Assembly (NCBI GenBank): GCA_004794785.1
Contig: SJOL01006476.1
Coordinates: 359,249-423,248, forward strand
DNA length: 64,000 bases
Direction of reading: 5' to 3'
Origin: Opisthorchis felineus
Lineage: Eukaryota > Platyhelminthes > Trematoda > Opisthorchiida > Opisthorchiidae
A model generated the notes under the pieces. That model was not told the DNA's origin and made no database searches. It saw only the letters and a list, made by a program, of their open reading frames with translations. Both the position numbers and the translations under genes were made by a program. The first letter of the stretch is position 1, and each line of letters begins with the position of its first letter. Below are positions 52,301 to 62,110 of this stretch, piece after piece.

Positions 52301-55300
52301 CGGGGCTACAGTATGGGTTGTTTTGCTCTATGGGTGTGAGACGTGGCATCTGAGAGCAGCCGAGCTGACACGTCTTCAGGTCTTCGATAACCGTTGTGTA
52401 AGAACCATAGCACAGGGAGACTGGTGCCGGCGAATCCGCAACGAGACAATTGGAAAACACCCATCCAACTCGACAATCCAATTCGGTCTTTAATGCCTTA
52501 ATTCTGTCCACTTGTGCATTCGAATCTCCGGCTTTTATATCATGTTGTCTTATTATTATTGGTAGTAGTAGTATTATATTATATTGTCTAAAGAACAAGT
52601 GGCCGTGCATATTCCAATACTCAACCTGGAGCACCAGGAGACTGTTTGTCAGACCTTTGACCCCGAACCAACCTGGTATGAGAAACGCCGCGAGTGTCAC
52701 ACGGACAACCCAATATAGTTCAGTAGGTCACGAAGGCACTGTAAGATTCAGTCTCCTCGTGACAGAATGAGTTCAGTGGTTGTTAGATTAATCCGGCTAA
52801 CCTCCGAGAGGTTAGGATACTGACTGCTTGGTACAGTAGCTGAGAAACTGCAACCTCGTCTTAGTTTTCGAAAGTCTGGCGCTCTAACTCAAGAACCCTT
52901 GAAGTTCTGCGAGCACGCATTGGTCTTTTGACTGAATCAGATGACTGAATATCCACAGAAGTCATGAGAAAAATGAAGGTAGCCAAGCTATTTTCCTATA
53001 GGTTACTTTCGTTCCCTGACAAGCGGCACAGTAAACACCGAAGAACGAATTTACATCGGAAAAGCGTTGGCATCTGAAAGTGATAACCGCACCAAAGCTC
53101 TGTCACCGGTTTAAGGTCACAACACAATGGATGTTTAGTGAGCTGCCACCTACTCTGCGGTCTTGACCAAACTACTCCATTTTCACCAACAAGTGACTGC
53201 GAGATTTTGGTCATGAAACATTGGCAACAGTGGGAACAATCAGACGGTACCACAGTTTGCTTATAACCAAAGCGTTACTAGAAGAAAGCTGGATATGGAA
53301 TAGATCACTGGTTTATCGCGAATTACTCGCTCAAGTCTGCATGCATAAAAAGTGCTCTCTCCTAATGACAAATATGACAGATTCCCGTTGATGAACTGGC
53401 AATGTTCTAGTTTCGCATATAAAAAGCATTCATTATTGCCAAACTGCAAAAAATCACATCCTCAAAGGAAGCGGTTTAAAACAACCAAGACAACTGGATT
53501 TTTACTAACATAGTGCAGAGAGCTTTGGAGGTTGGACGGGAACCTGTTTGGACCTATCCTTGGGGTTGTACTGGAAAGTTGACCTTCAAAACAAAAAAGC
53601 CTTGTCTTTTTACACGTCGTCATCACACTTCGAGCGGTGCAGTGAACGTCAAATGTCAGACGGAATACAACCCTGGAAGAGCTGTACGAGAGCAATGTAA
53701 GGGAAATACATTGAGATGCCAATTAGACAGCCCTGAATGACAAGAACGGATACAGACCATAAAAACGACAAAGATAACGAAAGCTATTCGTGAGATGAAC
53801 ATTGCAGATGATTCCCAACAAGAATAAAACAGCCTTACAGTGACTGTCGACTTTTCAGCTTCGGTTTTCCTTGTTATCCGAGAATGCATCCAGGTTGAAA
53901 AAAAGCGGGATTTAGAAGTACATTGATCACCCAGGAGCTCCCAGAACAAATGAAACAAAAGACTGTGACATGCAAAGCATAAAGCCACATCCAAACTGAC
54001 CTGTTATGAAACGCTGGATAGGAGCCAACAGCGACATGTGAACCATATTTTTCGGCCAGAACAGACAAGAACGGAGCTATTTTCGACTCTTCTTGCGTTG
54101 TATAGATTGATCGACTGCTGAACTGAATCCGTGGATCCCGCAAATGTTCCTGTGTTAAAAGAATGGATAGAGAAATGGAAGGTGCTGCTAAACATGAGAT
54201 AGTCTACGGGAAAAAATTATCCCATCGTACATAAGAATAGGTTTTATGGTCGCTCTACGATCCGATCAGCCTTTGGCACCGTGCCGGTTAACCCTGAAAG
54301 CAGTAATCTCTAAAGGTGCCTTTTGTGGTATTAGAATCTAGTGTTTACGTGGATCATTAGTTTCGAGCACGCCCCTCAATCAACCAACAAACGTACAAAT
54401 AAAACCGAGAAAGTGTATACTGTGATCGGAAAATTCATAACATCCGACTATCGATAGCATCAGATAAGGAGAGTGATAAATTTGAAGCCAATAAAAGTAA
54501 CTTTCCAAAATCGTTGCAAGAATGGGAATACAAACCGGCGCAGACCGGTCAACTCCGAGACGAAATTTCTTATACTTTCTTGGAGAGGGTTAATAGTAGC
54601 TCTTTCAGATGAGTTCATGGGTGACAAGCAGAAATTTTAAAACAAGCATGTTTGGGGAAAACAGGTAGCTGGACGGGCATAGAAGAGCAGTGTATAGTGC
54701 ATGTTTTTCATGAGTCCACCGATATGACTAGTCGATAAAAATGCTCCGCTTCCCACTGATACAAGAAGACACAAGAAGACCTCACTCTGAAGCGATTGCT
54801 GTGTGTGGCAGTTAGCTACTTTTCTCTACACAATTGTGTTCGACGTTGAAAGTTGGTGTCATATGAACCGATTGTTAATCGATTCTCTACAAGACCTAAG
54901 CACACAATTGTGAAAACAATTGTGGTTTGAAAAGGCTAAGGTGTGTAGTAGAGTGCAGTTATACCGCAACTCAGACTGGAATAAAAACATCATTGGAAAT
55001 GCTTACCAGCAAACCCCAGTGGTTTACTGTATTTAACGCACAGCAGGACTGCATGTACGTAGCCAATCGAAAACGGTGGATGATGGGAACGATAATTCGT
55101 TAATGGTTGCTACAAGTCGATTTACAATGGAAAGGTAGACTGATATTTTCAGTGCTTGACGACTTAACAAGTGTTTATCAAGTTGACTAGCCTTGTAGCT
55201 TTCCACCAAATACGACCGCCAAACGTCTAAAACTAGACAGTGGCTAATCGGCTCATTCAAATGCGCCCACAACAAGTCATCGACACGATGAGATAAGCTT

Positions 55301-58300
55301 GTAAGATGCATAGGATGTTGTCTGGACGGCGGGTGTTGGCAGTCGTTAGTGTTACACAGGACCAGCCTGCGACCAAGTCCTATAAAATATGCCTCATCAC
55401 TGAGAGGCTAGACCTTCAGATACACAAGTCAAAGCTAATGGCGCTAGGAGATTTTATTCGGCCTCATGTGACCATGATGGGATTAATTTTGGTTCTACCT
55501 CGCTTCCACTTGTTGACACTGTTGTCCTCATCTCACTAAACAACCCGAAATCGGTAAGAACAAGGCGCACATTCGTACCTGATTAGCCACATACTGATGG
55601 ATATGCACTTGCCTGCTCTGAACTGACTAGTCCTGTGTTTCGGAGAACGTAAAAGATCTCGAAGGATAATATTGAACACTAGAGATTAGTATGATCCGTG
55701 CTGTCATCCCACCACTGTGGAAGGCAAATCCGTCTGCTGACTGATTGAACAAATTTCAATCAACTAGGATACACAGAGCTACAGCTGAGTAATCATATCT
55801 CAACTTTGTATGGGCTGAGATCCAGGAGTTAGTTGGCACTTCCGTCAATCTGATTTGAGAATCTGGGTTAGGCGCAGTTACATATTGACAAAGCAAACAT
55901 TGTTTGAAAATGAGTAAAGGAAGAGACCTTCGTTTGATTCCAGTTCATTTGAAGCCCAATAGTGAAAAAAGTACACGAAGATACTAGACGTAATGTTATC
56001 AACAACCACTATGGACAATAATAAACGGCCTTTTGGTATTCTGTTGTTCAACTGAATTACGAGAACAAAAAGGGAATCTATCCTCTAGTCACCCCGAATA
56101 ATTGGTTCAATTGCTGCATGCCCTGTGAGCAGACTCGGCAACCTCAATTACGAGAAGAAGGCGTAAGGCAAGTCTGTGTTTGATGAAGCTTGAAGAGAAG
56201 GGGCTATACAGGAGATATGTTTAAGATCTCTTATCTTCCCAATAGATTGTCATCCTTGTTGGAAAGATAAGGTGAAGTTACTGTGTGAGAAATAACACCG
56301 GCAGATCAGACACTGCGCAAATATGGGTGGTATCAGGCTTCGTTACTGGTCCGTTTTAGTTTCTCAGGCCAACAAGCATGAACGCGCTATCACAGCCGAA
56401 GACCGAAAGCCACCTGTGGATCAACCACGCGTTGACGACATGAAAACCAAAGAACAGGGGAGCGAAGCTTGAACGCAAAAGCATGTGGGAGAATAGTATA
56501 TGATCGGCTTGCTGGCTTTGTATGAAACATCCACGTGTCCGCCGATCGCTTCACATAGCACTCTGTCTGAAATCATGTGTGCCACCGGCTCCTCATCTAA
56601 CACTGACTAACCCACTCCTTGTCACGTTCGCTAACTCAGCTGTTGTTCCATGCGCTGGGTTTGCAGAAGCACACACTGCAACAACACTGATAGGTATGTG
56701 CATGGGAATAGCGACGAAAACAAACGGAAAACCAACTGCATCATTCTCAATGCCAGTAAACAAGTGTGAATGAATGTATTTAAAACCGAGTGTAAACGTG
56801 TAAATCGCCTCTTGGTGAACAATCTCAAGTATGAGAGGGAAATTCGTTTTTCAACGAACTATGTAGTGAGAACAAAAAGCAGCCTTAATTCATTTCCTAC
56901 CATTGGAAACAAGAAACAACAAGATTGATGTGCACAAGTACACTTATCCTGTGAATGGGGGAATGCATCATCCATTTGACTGTAGAAACACACTGTGTGT
57001 CGACTTTCAGTTCTATTCCGATAAATTCGTACTTACTCCATTTGACCAATTTCACGACTTTCCAGTGGTTACTTCAGGATAAGTAAATCAAACTACACCG
57101 GGCAACGGCAGAGGGTGAGCAAAACCCGCGGGTCATCGATTTTACTGTTAACCTATACCACATCATGGCCGATACAAGATGAACTCGGTGGCGTCGAAAT
57201 GCATAAAGCCAGGACATTGGAAAAACTGGATTGGGGAAGCTTAGAGAGTCACGTGAACCCTACCAAGAAACAGATCAGTAGATCTCAAAAGAGGTACGTT
57301 CGCTCGAGGAGGATTACTGGCAAGACGGAGATTCTCTTGTTTCGAGGTACGGGTTCTCAAACTCGGACTCGAAGTTGCTGATAAGGTTTCTGCAACAATC
57401 ACTACACAGCAGAACCCCTCAATAAGGGAGGTGTACCGGAAAAAAAGCACGTCACTGCAGGGCATCCCCTGTTAAAAGGTGATATACAGCCAAACGATTA
57501 TTATTACCAATACGAACACCATTGGGTTTCATTTCATCAGCTTACCTATTGTTAAATCTGAGACCAATCGATAGACAACTAGCAGAACTTTATGGATTCC
57601 AAAAAGTACATAAAGTGGATGTTCCGTTGTAAGCAGTCTTCCGAATGTCTTACTTGCCAAGGCCCAAATTGGCACAGTAATTGGTGGAAGTTTTGCCATC
57701 TGTGATCGGCATACTATTCACAAGCACGATACGACGGCATTTCCAGTTAGCAAGGCTATTATCAAGTATGAAAAATCAGTATAAACATGTTGCAACTACG
57801 GGTAGTTCCCTCAGCTCACAAATGTACTAACGGATGAAATAACGGACTTCAGAAGTGGTTTCGCCGAACACCACACACACTGATCATTGAACTAAAGCGC
57901 ATACTACTAGTGTGCACAAAAATGTCTGCTTCAATTTTCAAGGCTCGTACTATCAACGTAATGACAGAGTGCCCATGGAACGTGTTTTGACGGACATTTT
58001 TATGGTCAGCCGAGAACAAAGATCAGAAACTTTCTCAAGACGATTAACGATCATGGATACTGGATATCAGTCCCGGCTGGTCTGTCTACCTCAAGCAGAC
58101 TTGGACTGACTGGTGCTTATACATCATCAACTTCGTGTAAGTGGGATATAGAGAAGGATAAGAGCGAAGGTTGAACAATAGAGCTAGATGGATGCGCTCG
58201 CATGTCATCATAACAATTGAGCTTCGTCACTTGGAATAAACAGTCGGGGGCATTTGCCCAAAGACACAGTACCAGGCTCTCTAAACTCGATATCATACTC

Positions 58301-61300
58301 GCAGTTGCAAAATTTGATGTATTTCTGCACGTGATATTTAAAGATGATATCAGTCAGCCACTGAAACATCGCCTCACGTCTGCCGTAAAACACAATCACT
58401 ATGCTGCAAAGCCAGTAGCTGAAAATCCACTCTTGTCCCGCCAGTCAGGCTGTTCGACCACCAAATCCCATGTAGCCTGTTTTTTCTAGGTGTGAACCGT
58501 TATTCACCTACGTGGACAGAGCGGGAAGGTTAATTCAACTGAGAGTAGCCTCATACGTGTTCACCAGAGTGAATAGGCCTGTAACCCAATAAAATCAACC
58601 CGCTTCGAACGCCGATGGAAGGTCACCCGACAGACCACAACCAGCGTCGTCCATCGTCCGAAACATACTGGAAGGCACATGCAGACACAGACACAGTATT
58701 CGAGATCATGTTTCACACAACAAAGAGATGGTTATTAGCATTCGTTGAGGAAGATACCGTTGCAAAATGGAAACACCAGTCGTGTAAACAGAAACGGTTG
58801 ATCGTCATTTGAAAACTGACATCAATTCTTTATGTAAGTAAAACTTATTCTTATGTTTTGCAATGAATATCTGAAAGTGCATGTGAATTATTACGCAAAG
58901 CAGGGACCTTAAGGGAAAGAATTGCTTCATTTGATCTGACTACTTTATCGGTCATTCACAAAAAAGAACCTGATCACCAAGGTCTACAAAGCGACAGGCG
59001 TTCCATAGTTTTCTCCTCTGTCAGTAAGCAGGCTGAACCGCGGCGGCTAACCGCTACGGTAATCGGCACGTCGCGACTGGACAGACCCCCATTTGATTGG
59101 TCGAAAAAGCCACATCCAAACCGCTAAATTCACAATTAGGCTAATGGCCCGATACCGTCAAAATGGTACAAAGAAGCTTGTATTTGCATTATATGATGGG
59201 AGAGCCATTGACAGATGGACGAATTTAGGTTGATTCATCATGAAACCTGATTGTGTCCGGTGCAGTCATGCATTAGTAGAGAGAACCCTGTACATCCGAA
59301 TATAGTCGATCCTCCTGGCTTAGTATAAGTGCAGATTCATTCCTATGCATACCGGTTTCTAGTCGCATCTTCCTGCAGCGTGCACAGCAACGAGACTTAG
59401 GGTACCATTTACCAGCTGTTTACTGTTTTAAAAGGATTTATGGCGGTTGAGCCTAATCGTCCTAGACGCCCTGATACACAGGTCAATAATGCCCTTACTT
59501 CAGCGAGAGGAAGGAGCACAAGGACGTGGGTTGTTAAAAGCGTTATGACATCCAGTAATGGCCACAAGGATAGCTGTAGGGAAACGTTCATCATCAAATC
59601 GGTTATAGCAAACACTCATTAAGAACATAACAGCATCACCAACGAGAATGGAGCAAAACACTGCGCATAGTTCCCGAAGGCAACCTATGTATTCATGCCA
59701 CAATCCACGTGGCAGTGGATGATTGAGGCATCCAGTGAGTGGCACCAGCTGAGAAAGGCCACCGACAGCTCAAGGAACCATGCACCGAAACTGCATCCGA
59801 CCGGCCCTGTTTCATGCAAGGCCTTCGGGACGGCGTCAACAGCCCTATGCGAGTAACCAATTGTGCAGGCACTGCCGTAAAACAATCAGTTGCATGGAGA
59901 TATTCCGTTTAGGTCTGTGTGGAAAATTTACGGGGCCTAACTTCAAACAAAATGAAAGCGTGTTCGCCGTTTAAATCCAGTTTCTGGCTTAAAGCCAGAA
60001 TATTCCTCTACTGTTATGGATACTGGGATCATGAGTAGTATATGGCACATGTGTCAGCTCGCGCTCGGTAGCACCTGTCCGTCAGTCGCTCAATGGAAAA
60101 GGACCTGGCTTTTCTCTCTCGCCCGCAATCACGATTTGCCACGGCTGTCAGCGCAGCGGCTAGGCACCGCCTGTGCCTTTCGATACCCAAGAAGCACGTG
60201 ACCTTCCCTGCCCCTATTGGGTCTGAGCGACAGCGCACATTGCGCGAGAAACAAATGATTGGATGGAGATGAGAGACAAGCCAATGGCGGAACGGAAATC
60301 TGATTGGACGACACCCGAGAGACAGGCTATCAGAACGACACACCACCGTAAAATGGGGCGGCGATCCGCGCACAGCAGCGCGGTCGCGTTTGCCGTGCGA
60401 TGGAGACTGGAGAGGTTCGTATCTTGGGCTTGGGAAATCCTCTGCTTGATATGATGGTGAAGGCAGAGGGGGACATCTACGATCGGTATAAATTAAAAAA
60501 AGATGACGCATTACTGGCGGCTGAACATCACCTGCCATTATTCGATGAAATTGCACAAAATCCTACAACCGGATATGCGGCCGGCGGAGCAACACTCAAC
60601 ACGATGAGAATGATAAAGTGGATTTTGCAAGAGCCACATGAATGTACATATATAGGGTGTATTGCCGCTGACGAAGCTGGAGAACGATTAAGGAAGGAAT
60701 GCGAAAAAGTGCAGCTTATAACCCACCTCGAAGTTACGCAGAGCGAGGCAGCTACAGGGAAGTGTGCAGTCCTTTTGCACGGCAAATGCCGGAGTATGGT
60801 GACTCATGTGGGTGCGGCTGCGGACTTGACTCTCGGTCATATTCTCAACCCAGACACTTGGCACTCAATTGAACATGCCTCCGCCTACTACATCGCGGTA
60901 AGTGCTCATTCACTCATTCATGCAACCGATTTCCATGTCTAGGGGTTTGCAACCGACACATGTTTTGAAGGTGTTTTGGAGGTGGCCAAGCATGCACGAT
61001 CTCGTGGAAAATTGTTCGCATTCAATTTAAGTTCGCCAGCAATACTGCAACTCTTCAAGGATCAGATGGACGCTATTTTTCCTTATGTGGATATTCTATT
61101 CGGAAATAGTAGCGAGGCCCAAGCATACGCGGAGCTGCACGAACTCTCAGGACAAGCGCTGGAGAATATTGTCCTGAAGCTTGCTTCGATTACCTCAGTC
61201 AAATCGGAAAATCCCCGTAAAAGGATCGTTCTGATAACCCAAGGACAAGACCCAGTGCTAGTTGGGAAATCCGGAGAAAAAGAAGTAATGCATTTTCCCG

Positions 61301-62110
61301 TTTATCCCGTGTCCGACAAGGACATTGTGGATACCAATGGTGCCGGTGACGCATTTGTAGCCGGATTTCTGGCGGAGTATGTGCGCAGTTCGTCAATTGA
61401 AAAGGCAGTGGAGGAAGCCATTAACGCTGCGCGCTACATTATACAGAAAAACGGGTTCACTTTAGGACCACGTGATCAGTACGCCTGAGTTTCTACACCA
61501 ATTTTTGTACTTTTATCAGCTTAAACATTTTCACCGGTAAGCGGACATACCTTTATGATCTCAAATGCCGTTCGAAATAAACGTGGTACGCCTGGAAGGA
61601 CATATACGTTATTTACTTTGACCACTGGGTAGCTACTTTGACGTCCAGTCGAAAAGTCTATGCCGTAGACCAGTTCAGAACCTAGTGGCACCCTCGCCAG
61701 CCTGATCCGAGGGTCCGTGGGGGTCACCGCCGCGTCGAAGCCAAAAAAGTTCTCTACCACATGCACCAACTCGGGATGGGTTATTAATTCTTTTCCTAGG
61801 GCCTTCGCTAGACCTGTAGAAGGAATTAAACAAGTTGCCTATCTCATGTAGATTCTAACCTTCAAAAGTCACGTCGTCGTGAGTTGGTCCGATCCCACCT
61901 GAGGTGATCACGACATCAAAATTGTGCATAAAATCATTTGCTTCCCGTGCGACCACTTCCACGACGTCTGGCAGGATGCTTATCTAAAAGGTTGATTCAT
62001 TCGTATCGGACTTACCTTTTGCAATTTTAGTCCCAATGTTGACGCGGCTCGACAGACCAGACGGGCGTTGGTCTCCTCCACTTTTCCAGTGAGGATTTCA
62101 TTTCCAACCA
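34238..62110 (-). CDS. FLAD1: FAD synthase (MoaB/Mog-like plus PAPS-reductase-like), eight exons, partial at both ends
   Basis: FAD synthase adenylates FMN with ATP to give FAD. Exons in transcript order are 62110-62016, 61983-61860, 61813-61551, 54149-54001, 44523-44435, 41619-41481, 35100-34697 and 34379-34238. All internal junctions are GT/AG and reading phase is kept across every one, giving about 468 codons. The first four exons make the molybdopterin-binding-like domain ([39 protein letters not shown]). The last two make the catalytic PAPS-reductase-like domain (GFNGGKDCT nucleotide loop, [30 protein letters not shown]). The order matches human FLAD1 throughout. The first two introns are 32 and 46 bp. 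The next four are about 7.4, 9.5, 2.8 and 6.4 kb and full of transposons, and the last is 317 bp. The N-terminal exon and the C-terminal YTSLG-type exon were not located. Confidence 0.93.
34697..35100 (-). CDS. FLAD1: FLAD1 exon g: PAPS-reductase-like catalytic core
   Basis: Acceptor CGCCTTCAG, donor GTATGT. It carries [20 protein letters not shown] (pyrophosphate-binding loop), [18 protein letters not shown] and [11 protein letters not shown]. An insert of roughly 25 residues precedes [12 protein letters not shown] relative to the human protein. The usual second Arg of GTRRTDP is Leu here. Confidence 0.95.
36250..36330 (+). repeat. tRNA-like sequence, possible other SINE head
   Basis: TGGTTTAGTGGTGGTAACAT, then ACTCGCCTTGCATGTCAGAC and GGAGTTCAAAC resembles a tRNA with box A and a mutated box B. 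It is not a sound tRNA because the TTCAAAC arm has lost consensus and no matching acceptor stem was found. Confidence 0.3.
37920..39740 (+). mobile_element. Ty3/Gypsy retrotransposon, 5' part: gag to reverse transcriptase
   Basis: In order on the + strand: gag-like text ([18 protein letters not shown]), a decayed CCHC zinc knuckle near 38526 ([15 protein letters not shown]), then reverse transcriptase from 39110 ([36 protein letters not shown]) and the palm box near 39490 ([20 protein letters not shown]) followed by [11 protein letters not shown]. Many stops and frameshifts, so dead. The matching RNase H and integrase follow at once but on the opposite strand. Lies in FLAD1 intron f-g. Confidence 0.8.
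39780..41030 (-). mobile_element. Ty3/Gypsy retrotransposon, 3' part inverted: RNase H to integrase
   Basis: On the - strand, from 41030 downward: RNase H remnants ([17 protein letters not shown]), then [20 protein letters not shown] with SRP, the integrase zinc-binding segment near 40.2 kb ([10 protein letters not shown], then SCDQCAM) and the integrase core end ([26 protein letters not shown]). This is the half missing from the + strand fragment that ends at 39740, so the two are probably one element with its 3' half flipped. Confidence 0.78.
41481..41619 (-). CDS. FLAD1: FLAD1 exon f: linker to the catalytic domain
   Basis: Acceptor CTACCAG, donor GTAAGC. It encodes [17 protein letters not shown] through [14 protein letters not shown], aligning with the human linker (AVYKLAESG...ALQTIETSLAQY). 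It lies just outside the inverted Gypsy fragment of the next intron. Confidence 0.92.
42140..42200 (-). mobile_element. SINE fragment (body only)
   Basis: GGCTGAGCTACTGTCAGGGT followed by GCCCAGGCCTAGACAGG matches the SINE body in - orientation. Short and diverged. Confidence 0.45.
44435..44523 (-). CDS. FLAD1: FLAD1 exon e: [10 protein letters not shown] segment
   Basis: Acceptor TTTCAG, donor GTACTT. It encodes [20 protein letters not shown] and onward to FGQ, aligning with human NYYQVKLTLDSEEE. The phase closes exactly with exons d and f. Confidence 0.92.
44771..44960 (+). mobile_element. tRNA-derived SINE, copy 3, diverged
   Basis: Begins GGGATAGCTCAGTGGTTAGG (box A), with box B GGTTCGAGCCC and the shared ACCTCTGCATCTC and GACCTGACAGCACC segments. 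The 3' half differs from copies 1 and 2, so this may be a separate subfamily. It lies in FLAD1 intron d-e, 250 bp from exon e. Confidence 0.75.
44961..47599. other. FLAD1 intron d-e, unassigned part
   Basis: Short open frames on both strands without domain or splice support. A box-B-like GGGGTTCGAATCC at about 45165-45180 hints at another degraded tRNA-type repeat. Confidence 0.4.
47600..47850 (+). mobile_element. Possible non-LTR reverse-transcriptase fragment (KSPG motif)
   Basis: The + strand reads [20 protein letters not shown], like the KSPGxDGLxP element at the start of non-LTR reverse transcriptases. Downstream text is only weakly similar. A possible opposite-strand partner lies at 47880-48200. 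Confidence 0.35.
47880..48200 (-). mobile_element. Possible decayed non-LTR reverse transcriptase, opposite strand
   Basis: The - strand reads [20 protein letters not shown], then [15 protein letters not shown], which resembles the WI..RLS.R...V.SGVPQGS.LGPLLF region of LINE polymerases with the SGVPQGS box ruined. Recognised by eye only. Confidence 0.3.
48201..51129. other. FLAD1 intron d-e, unassigned part
   Basis: The - strand around 49330-49080 encodes hydrophobic text ([19 protein letters not shown]) in one frame, but without splice or family support. Pyrimidine-rich + strand open frames at 50.2-51.0 kb are probably chance. Confidence 0.35.
51130..51560 (-). mobile_element. Penelope-like C-terminal fragment (GIY-YIG region)
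   Basis: The - strand reads [15 protein letters not shown], then [20 protein letters not shown] with ER. The NxxYxFxCxC...Y...RTER pattern is the start of the GIY-YIG endonuclease of Penelope-like elements (compare KSHVACF at 58.46 kb). Further 5' parts on this strand were not clearly recognised. Confidence 0.5.
52240..52470 (+). mobile_element. LINE reverse-transcriptase fragment
   Basis: The + strand reads [40 protein letters not shown] and [16 protein letters not shown], the same segment as in the 27-kb copies. Truncated at both ends; followed by an AT-rich microsatellite and then the interspersed repeat at 52600. Lies in the FLAD1 intron d-e. Confidence 0.75.
52548..52592 (+). repeat. 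AT-rich microsatellite
   Basis: TTATTATTGG, then TAGTAGTAGTATTATATTATATT between the LINE fragment and the interspersed repeat; typical of a LINE 3' end or slippage. Confidence 0.8.
52600..52765 (+). repeat. Interspersed repeat, copy 2
   Basis: Second copy of the repeat at 27580-27800, again next to a fragment of the same LINE family. The A-box-like part here is TATAGTTCAGTAGGTCACG, ending CAGTCTCCTCGTGAC. Confidence 0.6.
54001..54149 (-). CDS. FLAD1: FLAD1 exon d: inter-domain segment
   Basis: Acceptor AACACAG, donor GTCAGT. It encodes [10 protein letters not shown], then [17 protein letters not shown] and [11 protein letters not shown], matching the human stretch that follows the MoaB-like domain. 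It starts in phase 0 and leaves two bases (AG) that join the next exon as Ser. Confidence 0.93.
54150..57539. other. FLAD1 intron c-d, unassigned part
   Basis: No recognisable exon or transposon. A perfect tandem duplication of a 10-mer (ACACAAGAAG) occurs near 54760. Confidence 0.4.
57540..58830 (+). mobile_element. Penelope-like retroelement fragment (reverse transcriptase plus GIY-YIG endonuclease)
   Basis: The + strand reads [20 protein letters not shown] (Penelope reverse-transcriptase fingers: GLPKVHK), then at 57.9 kb [20 protein letters not shown] with LTDIFM (equivalent of YYQQ.DGVAMGSPLGP.LADIFM, with the GSPLGP part lost), then [28 protein letters not shown] and [17 protein letters not shown], the GIY-YIG endonuclease region. 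Broken by stops and an internal deletion. Lies in FLAD1 intron c-d, 1.6 kb upstream of adenosine kinase 2. Confidence 0.72.
60235..60399 (+). promoter_or_regulatory. GC-rich CCAAT-containing promoter region of adenosine kinase 2
   Basis: ATTGG at about 60258, CCAATGGCGG at about 60282 and GATTGGACGA at about 60301 lie within 150 bp of the ATG. A CpG-rich stretch follows (60357-60400). The composition stands out from the AT-rich surroundings. I infer a housekeeping TATA-less promoter inside the FLAD1 intron. Confidence 0.35.
60400..61488 (+). CDS. Adenosine kinase, paralog 2 (two exons, nested in a FLAD1 intron)
   Basis: Same enzyme family as the gene at 5973: ATP-dependent phosphorylation of adenosine to AMP, cytosolic purine salvage. 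Exon 1 is 60400-60897 (166 codons), then a 45-bp GT...AG intron, phase 0, after an Ala codon. Exon 2 is 60943-61488. Total 347 aa, typical for the family. Visible motifs are GLGNPLLD near the N-terminus, [10 protein letters not shown] (ribose binding) and [13 protein letters not shown] (PfkB signature; catalytic Asp near residue 302). It ends [11 protein letters not shown]. Intron position and phase match paralog 1, so the pair arose by DNA duplication of an intron-bearing gene, not by retroposition. The whole gene lies in the FLAD1 intron between exons at 61551 and 54149, on the opposite strand, with its stop only 62 bp from a FLAD1 exon. The 5' flank is GC-rich with several ATTGG/CCAAT motifs. 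Confidence 0.95.
61551..61813 (-). CDS. FLAD1: FLAD1 exon c: MoaB-like domain, VYVLPGVP
   Basis: After a 46-bp intron ending CTACAG. It encodes [16 protein letters not shown] through [19 protein letters not shown] and ends on a codon boundary before GTATGT. The AATAAA usable by adenosine kinase 2 is antisense within it. Confidence 0.93.
61576..61581 (+). terminator. Putative poly(A) signal of adenosine kinase 2, antisense to a FLAD1 exon
   Basis: This is the first AATAAA downstream of the adenosine kinase 2 stop (61488); no AATAAA occurs between. It lies inside the FLAD1 exon at 61813-61551 on the other strand, so a transcript using it would overlap FLAD1 mRNA in antisense. Confidence 0.4.
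61860..61983 (-). CDS. FLAD1: FLAD1 exon b: GGIGPTHDD motif
   Basis: Separated from exon a by a 32-bp GT...AG intron. It starts in phase 0 ([11 protein letters not shown]) and contains [15 protein letters not shown], the signature of the MoCF-binding domain. It ends with one base of a split Gly codon. Confidence 0.92.
62016..62110 (-). CDS. FLAD1: FLAD1 exon a: start of MoaB-like domain
   Basis: Follows TTTTTTCAAG and ends before GTAAGT. It encodes [18 protein letters not shown] and onward, matching the opening strand of the MoaB/Mog-like fold. It begins with two bases of a split codon, so a coding exon must lie upstream; none with the right phase was recognised in 62111-64000. Confidence 0.85.
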
